Origin: JANYJZ01 sp964523395
GTDB lineage: Bacteria; Bacteroidota; Ignavibacteria; UBA10030; SZUA-254
DNA: 64,000 nt
NCBI GenBank assembly: GCA_964523395.1
Contig: CAZFXS010000009.1
Span: 1-64,000, forward strand
Direction of reading: 5' to 3'
Positions 17,389-25,015 of this stretch are shown piece by piece. Within the stretch, counting starts at the first letter, position 1. The number at the start of each line of letters is the position of its first letter. The notes below the pieces were generated by a model that was given only the letters and a program-made list of their open reading frames with translations, ran no database searches and was not told where the DNA came from. The position numbers were made by a program, and so were the translations under genes.

Positions 17389-18105
17389 TTAATGAACTGC
17401 TTCCTGCAGTATGAAACTTTCTATAACCGATGCAAAAATCTTCTGTCCATCAGTAGGTCCGAGCAGTGGATCTGCGGCCCGTTCCGGGTGCGGCATTAAT
17501 CCCATGACATTACCCGTTTCATTCATGATTCCCGCGATGTTCAGTATTGATCCGTTGGGATTTGACGCCGATGTTATCGAACCATCAGGTTCAGAATAGC
17601 GGAACAATATCTGCCTATTTGACTCAAGTTTTCGCAGGGTTGCCTCATCGGAAAAATAATTTCCTTCACCATGCGCTATCGGAATCCTCAACACTTCTCC
17701 TGTATGACAACGAGAAGTAAACCTGCTATCAGCGTGCTCCACCCGAATATTGACAAAATCGCAGACAAACGTCAACTGTTCGTTCCGTAACAACACACCC
17801 GGCAGCAAACCGGCTTCGCACAATATCTGAAATCCGTTACAGATACCCATGACAACACCGCCCGCATTCGCGAAGGCGATGACTTCTTTGACGATGGGAG
17901 AAAACCGCGCGATCGCTCCACAGCGAAGATAATCTCCGTATGAAAATCCGCCCGGGAGAATAATGGCATCACATCCCTGAAGCGAACTATCCTTATGCCA
18001 GAGCATTGCCGTTTCCTGATGCATGATTTCGCTCAGGACAAATTGAGCATCATGATCGCAGTTTGACCCGGGAAACACAACGACGCCGAATTTCATATTC
18101 GCCAT
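17389..18105 (-). CDS. purQ: Phosphoribosylformylglycinamidine synthase, glutaminase subunit PurQ
   Basis: The class I glutamine amidotransferase subunit that supplies ammonia to PurL for step 4 of de novo purine synthesis. The nucleophile Cys is in GGVVMGICNGFQIL; His and Glu of the triad are in LMPHPERAADP near the C-terminus. The KFGVVVFPGSNCDHD start and GGFSYGDYLR segment are canonical. Length (238) fits the small PurQ that works with separate PurS and PurL. It directly follows purS (2-bp gap). Confidence 0.96.
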   Translation of the reverse strand: MANMKFGVVVFPGSNCDHDAQFVLSEIMHQETAMLWHKDSSLQGCDAIILPGGFSYGDYLRCGAIARFSPIVKEVIAFANAGGVVMGICNGFQILCEAGLLPGVLLRNEQLTFVCDFVNIRVEHADSRFTSRCHTGEVLRIPIAHGEGNYFSDEATLRKLESNRQILFRYSEPDGSITSASNPNGSILNIAGIMNETGNVMGLMPHPERAADPLLGPTDGQKIFASVIESFILQEAVH

Positions 18106-18107
18106 GC

Positions 18108-18374
18108 TCAGATTTTCTCAACGGTAAATGAATAATCTTCCATCACCATATTGGCAAGAAGTTTTTTGCAGGCCTCATCAGCCATTCTCTCGGCCTGCTG
18201 TTGATCATCGGCATGCACTTTCACTTCAACATACTTGCCGATGCGAACATCTTCCACTGCTTTCAAGCCAAGACTTTCCAACGCGTGATGCACAGCTTTC
18301 CCCTGCGGATCCAGAATGGACTTCCGCAATGTTATTTTCACTTTCGCGAGGTAGATATCTGAACTTTTCATCAC
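18108..18374 (-). CDS. purS: Phosphoribosylformylglycinamidine synthase subunit PurS
   Basis: An 88-residue PurS, the small dimeric subunit that bridges PurQ and PurL. The family core LAKVKITLRKSILDPQGKAV, the ALESLGLKAVEDVRIGKYVE segment and the C-terminal ACKKLLANMVMEDYSF are all present. The start overlaps the pssA stop by 4 bp (ATGA), so a purine gene is translationally coupled to a phospholipid gene. Confidence 0.95.
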   Translation of the reverse strand: MMKSSDIYLAKVKITLRKSILDPQGKAVHHALESLGLKAVEDVRIGKYVEVKVHADDQQQAERMADEACKKLLANMVMEDYSFTVEKI

Positions 18375-19138
18375 ACATCGACGCGTGTCACTTCAGCGTC
18401 ATTCTCCTCTTCGTTTTTCCCGGCAGGATGCAGTGAATGTTGAATAAAATGCACCACATACCGAAGGGGTCCGGTTGCTATATAAAACAGGAAAAAGGGA
18501 AACAATGCGGCACCTTTTGTTACAACAATCGCCGTGAGACCAATAATACTGACGGTAAACCGGGCAGGATGCTGTTTGATCCCCCGTCCGGAAAGTTTTG
18601 GAAAAGTATCATACTTGATATTGCTTACCATGAGCAAAGAGAGGATAACAATAAGCGGTGACAGCAATGTTGCTTCCAGGCTTCCCAACCCGGCCGTTCC
18701 CCTGTCATACGTCAGCACAAACGCGCAGATTGTAAGCGCCGAGGCGGGAATCGGAAGGCCTTTGAAATAGTCTTTATCGTAACCGACAAGTTGCGAATTA
18801 AACCTCGCAAGCCTCAACGCACCGAAAATCATCGGCATGGAGCTCACCAGCATACCAATGCCTTCCTGCGAGTGAAGATGTAATGTATAGACAAGGAATG
18901 ACGGGGCAGCACCGAAGGAAACCACATCAGAAAGTGAATCAAACTCAACGCCGAAATCGCTGGATGACTTTGTAATCCGTGCCATGACACCGTCAAGCAC
19001 ATCAAAGATTCCGGCCATAATAATAAACCACGCCGCCAACGCATAATCTGCCTGTGCTGTATGAATAATCGAGCGGAACCCGCAGAAAATGTTCAACACA
19101 GTAAACAGACTTGGAACGACAGCCCGTGTTATTTTCAT
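18371..19138 (-). CDS. pssA: CDP-diacylglycerol-serine O-phosphatidyltransferase
   Basis: An integral-membrane CDP-alcohol phosphatidyltransferase that makes phosphatidylserine, the precursor of phosphatidylethanolamine. The signature DG-x2-AR-x8-G-x3-D-x3-D is intact, from DGVMARIT to FDSLSDVVSFG. About six to eight hydrophobic helices follow the family layout. It sits one gene behind psd, so both steps of PE synthesis are encoded together. The length of 255 is normal. Confidence 0.95.
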   Translation of the reverse strand: MKITRAVVPSLFTVLNIFCGFRSIIHTAQADYALAAWFIIMAGIFDVLDGVMARITKSSSDFGVEFDSLSDVVSFGAAPSFLVYTLHLHSQEGIGMLVSSMPMIFGALRLARFNSQLVGYDKDYFKGLPIPASALTICAFVLTYDRGTAGLGSLEATLLSPLIVILSLLMVSNIKYDTFPKLSGRGIKQHPARFTVSIIGLTAIVVTKGAALFPFFLFYIATGPLRYVVHFIQHSLHPAGKNEEENDAEVTRVDV

Positions 19139-19191
19139 AGTTTCTTATCCGTTTTCAGAAATCAACCATTCCGCACACCGGAGTTTCCGGT

Positions 19192-19845
19192 TTATCCATA
19201 CCGCGCTATAATGGTCTCGCCGGCAACCACATGTTGCCCGATGCTGACCAGCACCTGCGTTCCTTTCGGCATGATAACATCAACACGCGAGCCGAACCTG
19301 ATCATGCCGAATTTTTCACCTGCCGCAGCCGGCTGACCGACGGTAAGATCAGCAATAATTCTTCTGGCAACCGTGCCTGCAATTTGCTTGAACAGGACTT
19401 TCCAGCCGTTATCGTTCACACCAATGAGCGTGCGTTCATTCCGATCTGACGATTTATCATCGAACGCAACAAGATATTCACCATGAATGTGTTTAAAATA
19501 TTCCACTGTTCCGGTAATCGGGAACCTGTTCACATGCACATTCAGCGGCGACATAAATACACTTACCTGTACCGCATCGGCTTTGTGAAACTCCGGTTCA
19601 AACAGCTCTTTTATCAGCACTACTTTTCCGTCAGCCGGAGAAATCACGGCTTTCTTTTCATCTGGCACTTTCCGGGCAGGGTCACGGAAAAAATTCAACA
19701 CCAACCCGAAGAATACCATCAATACTACAATGACGATATTTCTTGCAATGGTATGCTCGATCAACACCATCGAAAACACAACGAGCAAAACGATAATACA
19801 AAAGCACCAGAGGACAACAGATATTCCGTATTTTGTTATTGCCAC
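19192..19845 (-). CDS. psd: Phosphatidylserine decarboxylase proenzyme (short type)
   Basis: A 217-residue decarboxylase that converts phosphatidylserine to phosphatidylethanolamine. It begins with two membrane segments (about residues 10-48), followed by the conserved VISPADGKVVLIKE, FMSPLNVHVNRFPITG and NERTLIG segments. The processing site is in MIRFGSRVDVIMPKG, where the Ser after Gly becomes the pyruvoyl group. This short form is typical of Bacteroidota and Chlorobi. It lies just upstream of pssA and 16 bp after purC. Confidence 0.95.
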   Translation of the reverse strand: MAITKYGISVVLWCFCIIVLLVVFSMVLIEHTIARNIVIVVLMVFFGLVLNFFRDPARKVPDEKKAVISPADGKVVLIKELFEPEFHKADAVQVSVFMSPLNVHVNRFPITGTVEYFKHIHGEYLVAFDDKSSDRNERTLIGVNDNGWKVLFKQIAGTVARRIIADLTVGQPAAAGEKFGMIRFGSRVDVIMPKGTQVLVSIGQHVVAGETIIARYG

Positions 19846-19861
19846 TCTGCGTTATATAGTA

Positions 19862-20623
19862 TTATAATTTCAGTTTCAGACGATCACACAGTTCCGCAAA
19901 CGATGCCTCGGGGGTATCCGCCGAAGGCACAAACCGGTCCTGATGATGTTTATCAGTCGCGGCACGATCAATAAAATGACACGTGTACGGCGAAAGTTCG
20001 TCGCACAATAAAATCTGGTCTTTGTATCTGCCAAATTCGAGACGCATGCCGGATAAAAACAATTGTCTTCTGTCGCACAATCCACGAAGAACGGCGTTTG
20101 CCTTGGAAGCAATCCTGTTCATCTGCTTATATTCCTCAGGTGTCGCAATGCCAAACGCGTAAATATGATACTCATTAACCCATGTTTCCCCTGAACCATT
20201 CTGACGAACGTAATGCTCAATAACGGGGAATTCCAGTTCTGAGCCGTTCATGGACTGAAAACGCCTGGAGAGAACATCATTTTTTGAATTAAATATTTGC
20301 ACCGTCAAGGGAATAGCTTCAGTTTTCCTCACCATCATTTCAGTTTCAGAAAGTTTATTCACAAAATAGGTGGGAATGTGAAAACCTTCTATATACTCGA
20401 ATAAGTAAGAGGAAATTTCGTTGCGAAACGAACGCGTGTCTTTTGACTTTGAACGTTTTTTCCCGTCTTCGGTACCGTTTGCTTTAAACTCTTGAATAAT
20501 AAGGTCAGGTTTGTCGGAGGAATAGATATTCTTACCCTGCTGCTCGCAGATAAACTCCCGTTTTCCATTTTTCGCCGCTTTGGCAGAAGATTCTTCTGTC
20601 AAAACACTAGCGTTTACTTTCAT
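19862..20623 (-). CDS. Divergent SAICAR synthase (PurC)-like protein
   Basis: A protein of about 253 residues that aligns by eye along its length with phosphoribosylaminoimidazole-succinocarboxamide synthase. Family segments include EFKANGTEDGKKRSKSKD, IPTYFVNKLSETEMMVRKTE, TWVNEYHIYAFGIATPEEY and LCDELSPYTCHFID. Several usually invariant positions differ: the RNxAAGS loop is replaced by FNSKNDVL, DFKLEFG reads SGMRLEFG, and the SPDTCR motif reads SPYTCH. It may be a diverged functional PurC or a paralogue with altered activity. Linkage to purS/purQ favours a purine role. I use the ATG at 20623; an in-frame TTG is at 20632. Confidence 0.75.
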   Translation of the reverse strand: MKVNASVLTEESSAKAAKNGKREFICEQQGKNIYSSDKPDLIIQEFKANGTEDGKKRSKSKDTRSFRNEISSYLFEYIEGFHIPTYFVNKLSETEMMVRKTEAIPLTVQIFNSKNDVLSRRFQSMNGSELEFPVIEHYVRQNGSGETWVNEYHIYAFGIATPEEYKQMNRIASKANAVLRGLCDRRQLFLSGMRLEFGRYKDQILLCDELSPYTCHFIDRAATDKHHQDRFVPSADTPEASFAELCDRLKLKL

Positions 20624-20653
20624 ATTCTCCAAAACGTGTTCAACGTGCCGAAT

Positions 20654-20682
20654 AAATTAGCAAAATTACACCTGAAAGTCAA
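20654..20682 (-). promoter_or_regulatory. Sigma-70-type promoter of the purC-psd-pssA-purSQ operon
   Basis: On the minus strand TTGACT (20682-20677) is followed after exactly 17 bp by TAATTT (20659-20654), 30 bp before the start codon of the purC-like gene. This is a good -35/-10 pair and fits the expected head of the minus-strand housekeeping operon. Confidence 0.5.
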
Positions 20683-20794
20683 ACAGGGTATCAGGGAAAG
20701 CCTCAGAAAAAACTTGACTTTTGATAAAAAATCAAACACTTTCTTCAATCAATCGTGCGAACTCCTTCATTTACCGTAACTATCGCTCCATCTC

Positions 20795-22858
20795 TTGCAT
20801 CCATCAACGAAATATAGCCACCCTAAAAGCCGGCTCATAGCTTTTTTTCTGATTACAGCGCTGGCAAGTGTCACTCTGGTGTTAATTCCCGATGTGTATG
20901 ACAGTACACTATTGAAAACCCCTCTTCTTTTCTTTTTTTCAGGCCTGGTGGTTGCAACAACATCTTTGGCAATACTCCGGAGTAACACAGCTACGGTTAA
21001 GGTTCATTTATTGCATATGATGTTCGTAATGTATCTTCTTGCTTCAACTGTCAGCACCCTCCATGCCCTTCAGCCGGGAAAGGCATTTGAGGCAATTGCA
21101 GTCAACGTCAGTTGTTTTGTAATTTTTAGCGCGGGCATCGTTTTCAGAGACAGCGCTCTTGAACTTAAGATCCAGTACGCGTGTGCTATCTTAGTAGCTG
21201 TCACGGTTGCTATCGGTATAATTCAGACATTACTGCCCGAATACGCACTTGGTTTTTTCTCGACCGGGACAAGAGAGCCTATTTCCACATTTGGGAATAA
21301 ATCTTACTTCGCAGGATTCCTCACGTTATTCCTCCCGGTAATTGCCGGTATCGGGATAGCCAATAAGCACCGAAGAAGTTTTTCAATTGTATCGCCGGCA
21401 TTGATTGCAGTGATGCTTTATCTCCTTGTAACAACTGAATCAAGAACAAGCTGGCTTGCGGCAGGAACCATGCTGTTTGTTTTCTTCTTCATGAATTTTC
21501 AGAACACCCGTAAACGGCTGCTCACCGTGGGAATCGCAGTTACACTACTATTGATAGCGGCATTTCTTTTTTCCGATATTTTTTCCCGCCGGCTGACCGG
21601 AATATTTGACACCTCATCAACTTCAACGTTTTCAAGGCGACTCTATTTCTACGAAGGAGCCTGGAGAGCATTTCTTGCATCGCCTGTCATCGGAAACGGT
21701 GCCGGGAATTTCAGTTTGTTTCTTCCCGCATTCCGGTCACCGGATTACTGGATGTCGAAATCTGAAGACATCGTACCGCATGCACACAATGAGTATCTTG
21801 AGATTCTTTCGGAAACAGGGGCGCCGGGAGTATTATTATTTATTGGAATATTTTTTTTATTTTTCAGATTCGGCATGCGATCACTTAACCATAACTCCGG
21901 AAACCGGAGGACATTGCTTCTGGGGATGCTTTGCGGCATAGCGGGTGTGCTGATTGACGGAATGGCCAGCATGAATCTCAGAACAATTCCGGTTGTAACA
22001 GGATTCTGGCTTATTGCAGGGATATCCACAACATACCTCAACATTCCCTATTTCGAGAAAACGTTCAGAATATTTCCGTGGATGAGAAACCTCCGATATA
22101 TTCCTGCTGTAATATTTATCGGAGGTATGCTGTGGTATGCGCCAATAGTATACGATCAATACAATTCCGAAAAAGAATATCTGGACGGTCTTGTGTATAA
22201 ATATCAGGGAAATATCATCGGTGCAACCTCGAAATTTTCCGATGCAATACGGTTTAATCCGCTGCATGCTGAAGCACGATTGTATCTTGCTGCAAATTAT
22301 ATCGAACAGAAACAATTTCAGGCAGGTTACGATCAGTTAACAGACCTTCTGACGTACCATCCTTATATTCCCAAGGGCCACCTTCTGAAAGCCGTGTGCG
22401 CATTTGAACTTGGAAAGTTTGATGAAAACAGAAAAGAAATGAATACCGAGCTCCGGCTGACCACCAATCCTCAATCTTTGTATTATGCTGCTCTATTCGC
22501 TGAAAAAAACAATCGACCACAGGAAGAACGGTACTATTTATTGACATTGCTTGAAAAATGTATCGCCGGAAGTTCAACCGAATATGTTCCTGCAGCAATT
22601 CAACGGTTGGGAGAGATATGCAGGACCGGTCACTCTTCTGAGTGTGATACCATCGTACAACACATTGTTGACATTGTTGAAAAATTCCGGGATATCCCTC
22701 CTGTTCTTATTGCGGCGGCGCAGTTTTTTACATCAGTTGAAAATGCAACTGAAGCGGGAAAGACCATTGCCACCGGACTTAAACTTCAGACATTAAATGG
22801 CGAACAACGACGAATCCTGGAAGAACTGCAGAAGGCTGTAGCAAAGCAATCGGACTGA
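20795..22858 (+). CDS. O-antigen ligase family membrane protein with C-terminal TPR domain
   Basis: A 687-residue membrane protein. About ten to twelve hydrophobic helices cover residues 12-430 and include a Wzy_C/O-antigen-ligase core: a TESRTSWLAAG segment and a periplasmic loop with NGAGNFSLFLPAF and VPHAHNEYLEILSETGAPG. The HNEYL motif is the family hallmark. The C-terminal ~230 residues form TPR-like helices (AISKFSDAIRFNPLHAEARL-type repeats). Such enzymes polymerise or ligate lipid-linked glycans at the periplasmic face. The only start codon in reach is TTG at 20795, so the true N-terminus is uncertain. The gene is alone, about 18 kb from the main EPS locus. Confidence 0.85.
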   Translation: MHPSTKYSHPKSRLIAFFLITALASVTLVLIPDVYDSTLLKTPLLFFFSGLVVATTSLAILRSNTATVKVHLLHMMFVMYLLASTVSTLHALQPGKAFEAIAVNVSCFVIFSAGIVFRDSALELKIQYACAILVAVTVAIGIIQTLLPEYALGFFSTGTREPISTFGNKSYFAGFLTLFLPVIAGIGIANKHRRSFSIVSPALIAVMLYLLVTTESRTSWLAAGTMLFVFFFMNFQNTRKRLLTVGIAVTLLLIAAFLFSDIFSRRLTGIFDTSSTSTFSRRLYFYEGAWRAFLASPVIGNGAGNFSLFLPAFRSPDYWMSKSEDIVPHAHNEYLEILSETGAPGVLLFIGIFFLFFRFGMRSLNHNSGNRRTLLLGMLCGIAGVLIDGMASMNLRTIPVVTGFWLIAGISTTYLNIPYFEKTFRIFPWMRNLRYIPAVIFIGGMLWYAPIVYDQYNSEKEYLDGLVYKYQGNIIGATSKFSDAIRFNPLHAEARLYLAANYIEQKQFQAGYDQLTDLLTYHPYIPKGHLLKAVCAFELGKFDENRKEMNTELRLTTNPQSLYYAALFAEKNNRPQEERYYLLTLLEKCIAGSSTEYVPAAIQRLGEICRTGHSSECDTIVQHIVDIVEKFRDIPPVLIAAAQFFTSVENATEAGKTIATGLKLQTLNGEQRRILEELQKAVAKQSD

Positions 22859-22862
22859 TATT

Positions 22863-22890
22863 TTGAATTCGCACCCCGTTTTACTATATT
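22863..22890 (+). promoter_or_regulatory. Promoter of tRNA-Gln
   Basis: TTGAAT (22863-22868) and TATATT (22885-22890) are separated by 16 bp and end 20 bp before the tRNA 5' end. This is suitable for transcription starting near 22897. Confidence 0.4.
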
Positions 22891-22910
22891 GATGCCGCAA
22901 AAAAAACATT

Positions 22911-22982
22911 GCCCGGTGGTGTAATTGGTAACACACTAGACTCTGGATCTAGGTAGTCCAGGTTCGAGTCCTGGCCGGGCAG
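22911..22982 (+). tRNA. tRNA-Gln (anticodon CTG)
   Basis: A complete cloverleaf can be drawn: acceptor GCCCGGT pairing with GCCGGGC (one G-U); anticodon stem CTAGA/TCTAG around the 7-nt loop CTCTGGA, with CTG at positions 34-36; T arm CCAGG-TTCGAGT-CCTGG. CTG reads CAG, hence glutamine. The discriminator base is A at 22981, and CCA is not encoded. A strong intrinsic terminator follows within 10 bp. Confidence 0.95.
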
Positions 22983-22986
22983 CTTG

Positions 22987-23019
22987 AAAACCCCATCAGA
23001 TTCATCTGTGGGGTTTTTT
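22987..23019 (+). terminator. Intrinsic terminator after tRNA-Gln
   Basis: AAAACCCCA (22987-22995) pairs with TGGGGTTTT (23009-23017), with an extra CAGA/TCTG inner stem. A run of T residues follows directly. This is a textbook rho-independent terminator. Confidence 0.9.
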
Positions 23020-23515
23020 ATTATCATCAACAGATTTTTTTTCTATTAAGATAAGATTAAAATTCGCCGCCTGAATTATCTACCCGGAGTACAGCCGCAT
23101 TGAGTAATGATTATTTATCTTAAAAATCGCTCACAAACGCCTATTGTCAAAAGTGTATTGTTTTATTAATGGTTAGACCGGTCCGGAGAAGGTGATACAT
23201 ACAACTAATGTCACAACACGTTATTAAATAAAATGCGGAATGGGTGATTTGTATCACTAATTTTTTCTAATAATTTTCTAAATTTTACTTGACACTCTAG
23301 GATGAAAAAAGCATATTGTACCGTGAATCGGGAGAAACAGCGAGGCGGAGACGAATATTTGTCCTTCGCCAATCTTTCTCAAATTCCATTTTGAACTAAG
23401 AGTGTCTGCCCGGAGGGTGTTTATTTTAATCCGGGGAAGAATTATTCCCGAATTCACGCATCTGGTGCAAAGAAAGCAACACGAATAACAACATGAGATC
23501 ATAAAGGGGCGTTCA
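23020..23515. other. Intergenic region upstream of the sigma-54 activator gene
   Basis: About 500 bp without a convincing gene. It holds an FNR-like palindrome at 23244-23257 and a TTGACA at 23289-23294 that could be a -35 element. An imperfect hairpin (GGCGGAG / CTTCGCC) lies at about 23343-23370. A 74-codon minus-strand frame here has Cys-rich, implausible composition and was not called. The length suggests a regulated promoter and a long leader for the activator gene. Confidence 0.4.
23244..23257. promoter_or_regulatory. FNR/CRP-like palindrome GTGATTTGTATCAC
   Basis: A perfect inverted repeat, GTGAT-N4-ATCAC, containing the TGAT-N4-ATCA core of FNR/DNR-type sites. It lies 259 bp upstream of the TTG start of the sigma-54 activator gene. 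A similar core precedes the second, degenerate activator gene at about 36708-36719. Confidence 0.3.
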
Positions 23516-24868
23516 TTGCAATCGAATTCTGTACTATTTGTTTCACTTAACAGCGAACCGGTTACACAGGTCGTCGAGAAGCTTCACCGGGCTGACATCA
23601 GCGTTACTGCGGTAGAATCGTTAAACGATGCGGAAGAACGACTTCTCTCCCGAAGCTTTGAAGTTTGCCTCCTTCGATCCCAGGGTGTTTGCGATGCCCC
23701 GCTTAAGCTCCTCTCATTTTGCAAACAGCATACTATTGGCACAAAACACATTATCAGTGTCTCCAACGGATCCGTTGAAGACGCTGTGCGAATCGTCAAG
23801 GCGGGAGCACATGATTTTCTTGTGGGTGATTGTTCCGATCCAAGAGTCACAGAATCCGTATTGCGCGCCGCGACAAACTACCGGGAAACCCCGAAAGCCC
23901 TTGTCGACCTTTCGGTTCCCAGCAGCGAGGCAAACGCTGTTCTCGTAGGACAAAGTCCTGCCATTTGCGAAATCCGTTCGGCCGTGAATCTCGTGGCAAA
24001 ATCTCAAACGACTATTCTGATCACGGGAGAAAGCGGAACCGGTAAAGAAGTTGTCGCCCGTCTTATACATCAGAAAAGCCAGCGCAGTGAGAGAGCATTT
24101 ATCACAATTAATTGCGCCGCACTGCCGAAAGATGTCATTGAGAATGAATTATTCGGCCATGAGAAAGGCGCATTCACCGGCGCACTTACAAAGAAAGCCG
24201 GCTGTTTTGAACTTGCCGACAATGGAACGCTGCTCTTTGACGAAATTGCGGAGATGAGCATGGATACGCAGGCAAAACTGCTGAGGGCAATTGAAACGCA
24301 AAAATTCCGCAGGCTTGGCGGAAAAGAAGAAGTAAGTGTGGATGTCCGCATGATCGCCGCGACAAATAAAAGCATTTCTGCGGCGCTGAAGTCAAAGGAA
24401 CTGCGTGAAGATTTATACTACCGTTTGAGTGTGGTGGAGATATTCATCCCGCCGTTACGGGAACGGAAGGAAGACATCGGTCTTCTGATTGAATACTTTT
24501 CAGCAATCTTTTCCGCGAAATACGGAAGAGTGCAGCCCCGTTTCTCCCCTGATACGATGGAAGTGCTCAATGCGTATGATTGGCCGGGCAATGTCCGCGA
24601 AGTACGCAACGTTGTCGAGCGCGCGCTTGTCATTTGCACTAACGACACGGTGACGCCACAGTATCTCCCCGCACGTATCAGAACGAAAGTGACTCCTGAC
24701 GGACACATCAACATACCGATCGGTTGTTCAACGCAGGAAGCGGAGAGGATACTTATTCTCCAGACACTCGCCTCCGCCGGAAACAATAAAGCAAAAGCCG
24801 CAAAAATTCTCGGCGTGAGCCGGAAGACACTGCATAATAAACTTGCCAGCTTTCAGCAACTAAGCTAA
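23516..24868 (+). CDS. NtrC-family sigma-54 activator with Asp-less receiver domain
   Basis: A 450-residue enhancer-binding protein. Residues 1-125 fold like a CheY receiver, but the position of the phosphorylated Asp is Arg54 (EVCLLRSQG) and the N-terminal acidic pair is missing, so normal phosphorylation is unlikely. The AAA+ domain is intact: Walker A GESGTGKE (171-178), GAFTGA sigma-54 contact loop (218-223), Walker B LLFDEI (239-244) and IPPLRERKEDIG. The C-terminal Fis-type HTH (NNKAKAAKILGVSRKTLHNK) binds DNA. Translation starts at TTG behind AAGGGG. It is the only complete sigma-54 activator in the window and a candidate regulator of the sigma-54-like promoters at 38544 and 38924. Confidence 0.93.
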   Translation: MQSNSVLFVSLNSEPVTQVVEKLHRADISVTAVESLNDAEERLLSRSFEVCLLRSQGVCDAPLKLLSFCKQHTIGTKHIISVSNGSVEDAVRIVKAGAHDFLVGDCSDPRVTESVLRAATNYRETPKALVDLSVPSSEANAVLVGQSPAICEIRSAVNLVAKSQTTILITGESGTGKEVVARLIHQKSQRSERAFITINCAALPKDVIENELFGHEKGAFTGALTKKAGCFELADNGTLLFDEIAEMSMDTQAKLLRAIETQKFRRLGGKEEVSVDVRMIAATNKSISAALKSKELREDLYYRLSVVEIFIPPLRERKEDIGLLIEYFSAIFSAKYGRVQPRFSPDTMEVLNAYDWPGNVREVRNVVERALVICTNDTVTPQYLPARIRTKVTPDGHINIPIGCSTQEAERILILQTLASAGNNKAKAAKILGVSRKTLHNKLASFQQLS

Positions 24869-25015
24869 ACGATCCATCAGGGTCGGCTTAGCATTCTCTC
24901 CCCTACGCATACACTCCGAAACGTATCGCTACATTCAGCACGACGTAGAGTTATTTCGACCTGCCTGAAACTCGATTAAATAATTGATAAACCACCGGAA
25001 GGCGGGAATAACAAA

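Noticed and set aside
23278..23502. 74-codon minus-strand frame in the region upstream of the sigma-54 activator
   Set aside because: Cys-rich, no recognisable domain, no ribosome-binding site, and it overlaps likely promoter DNA.
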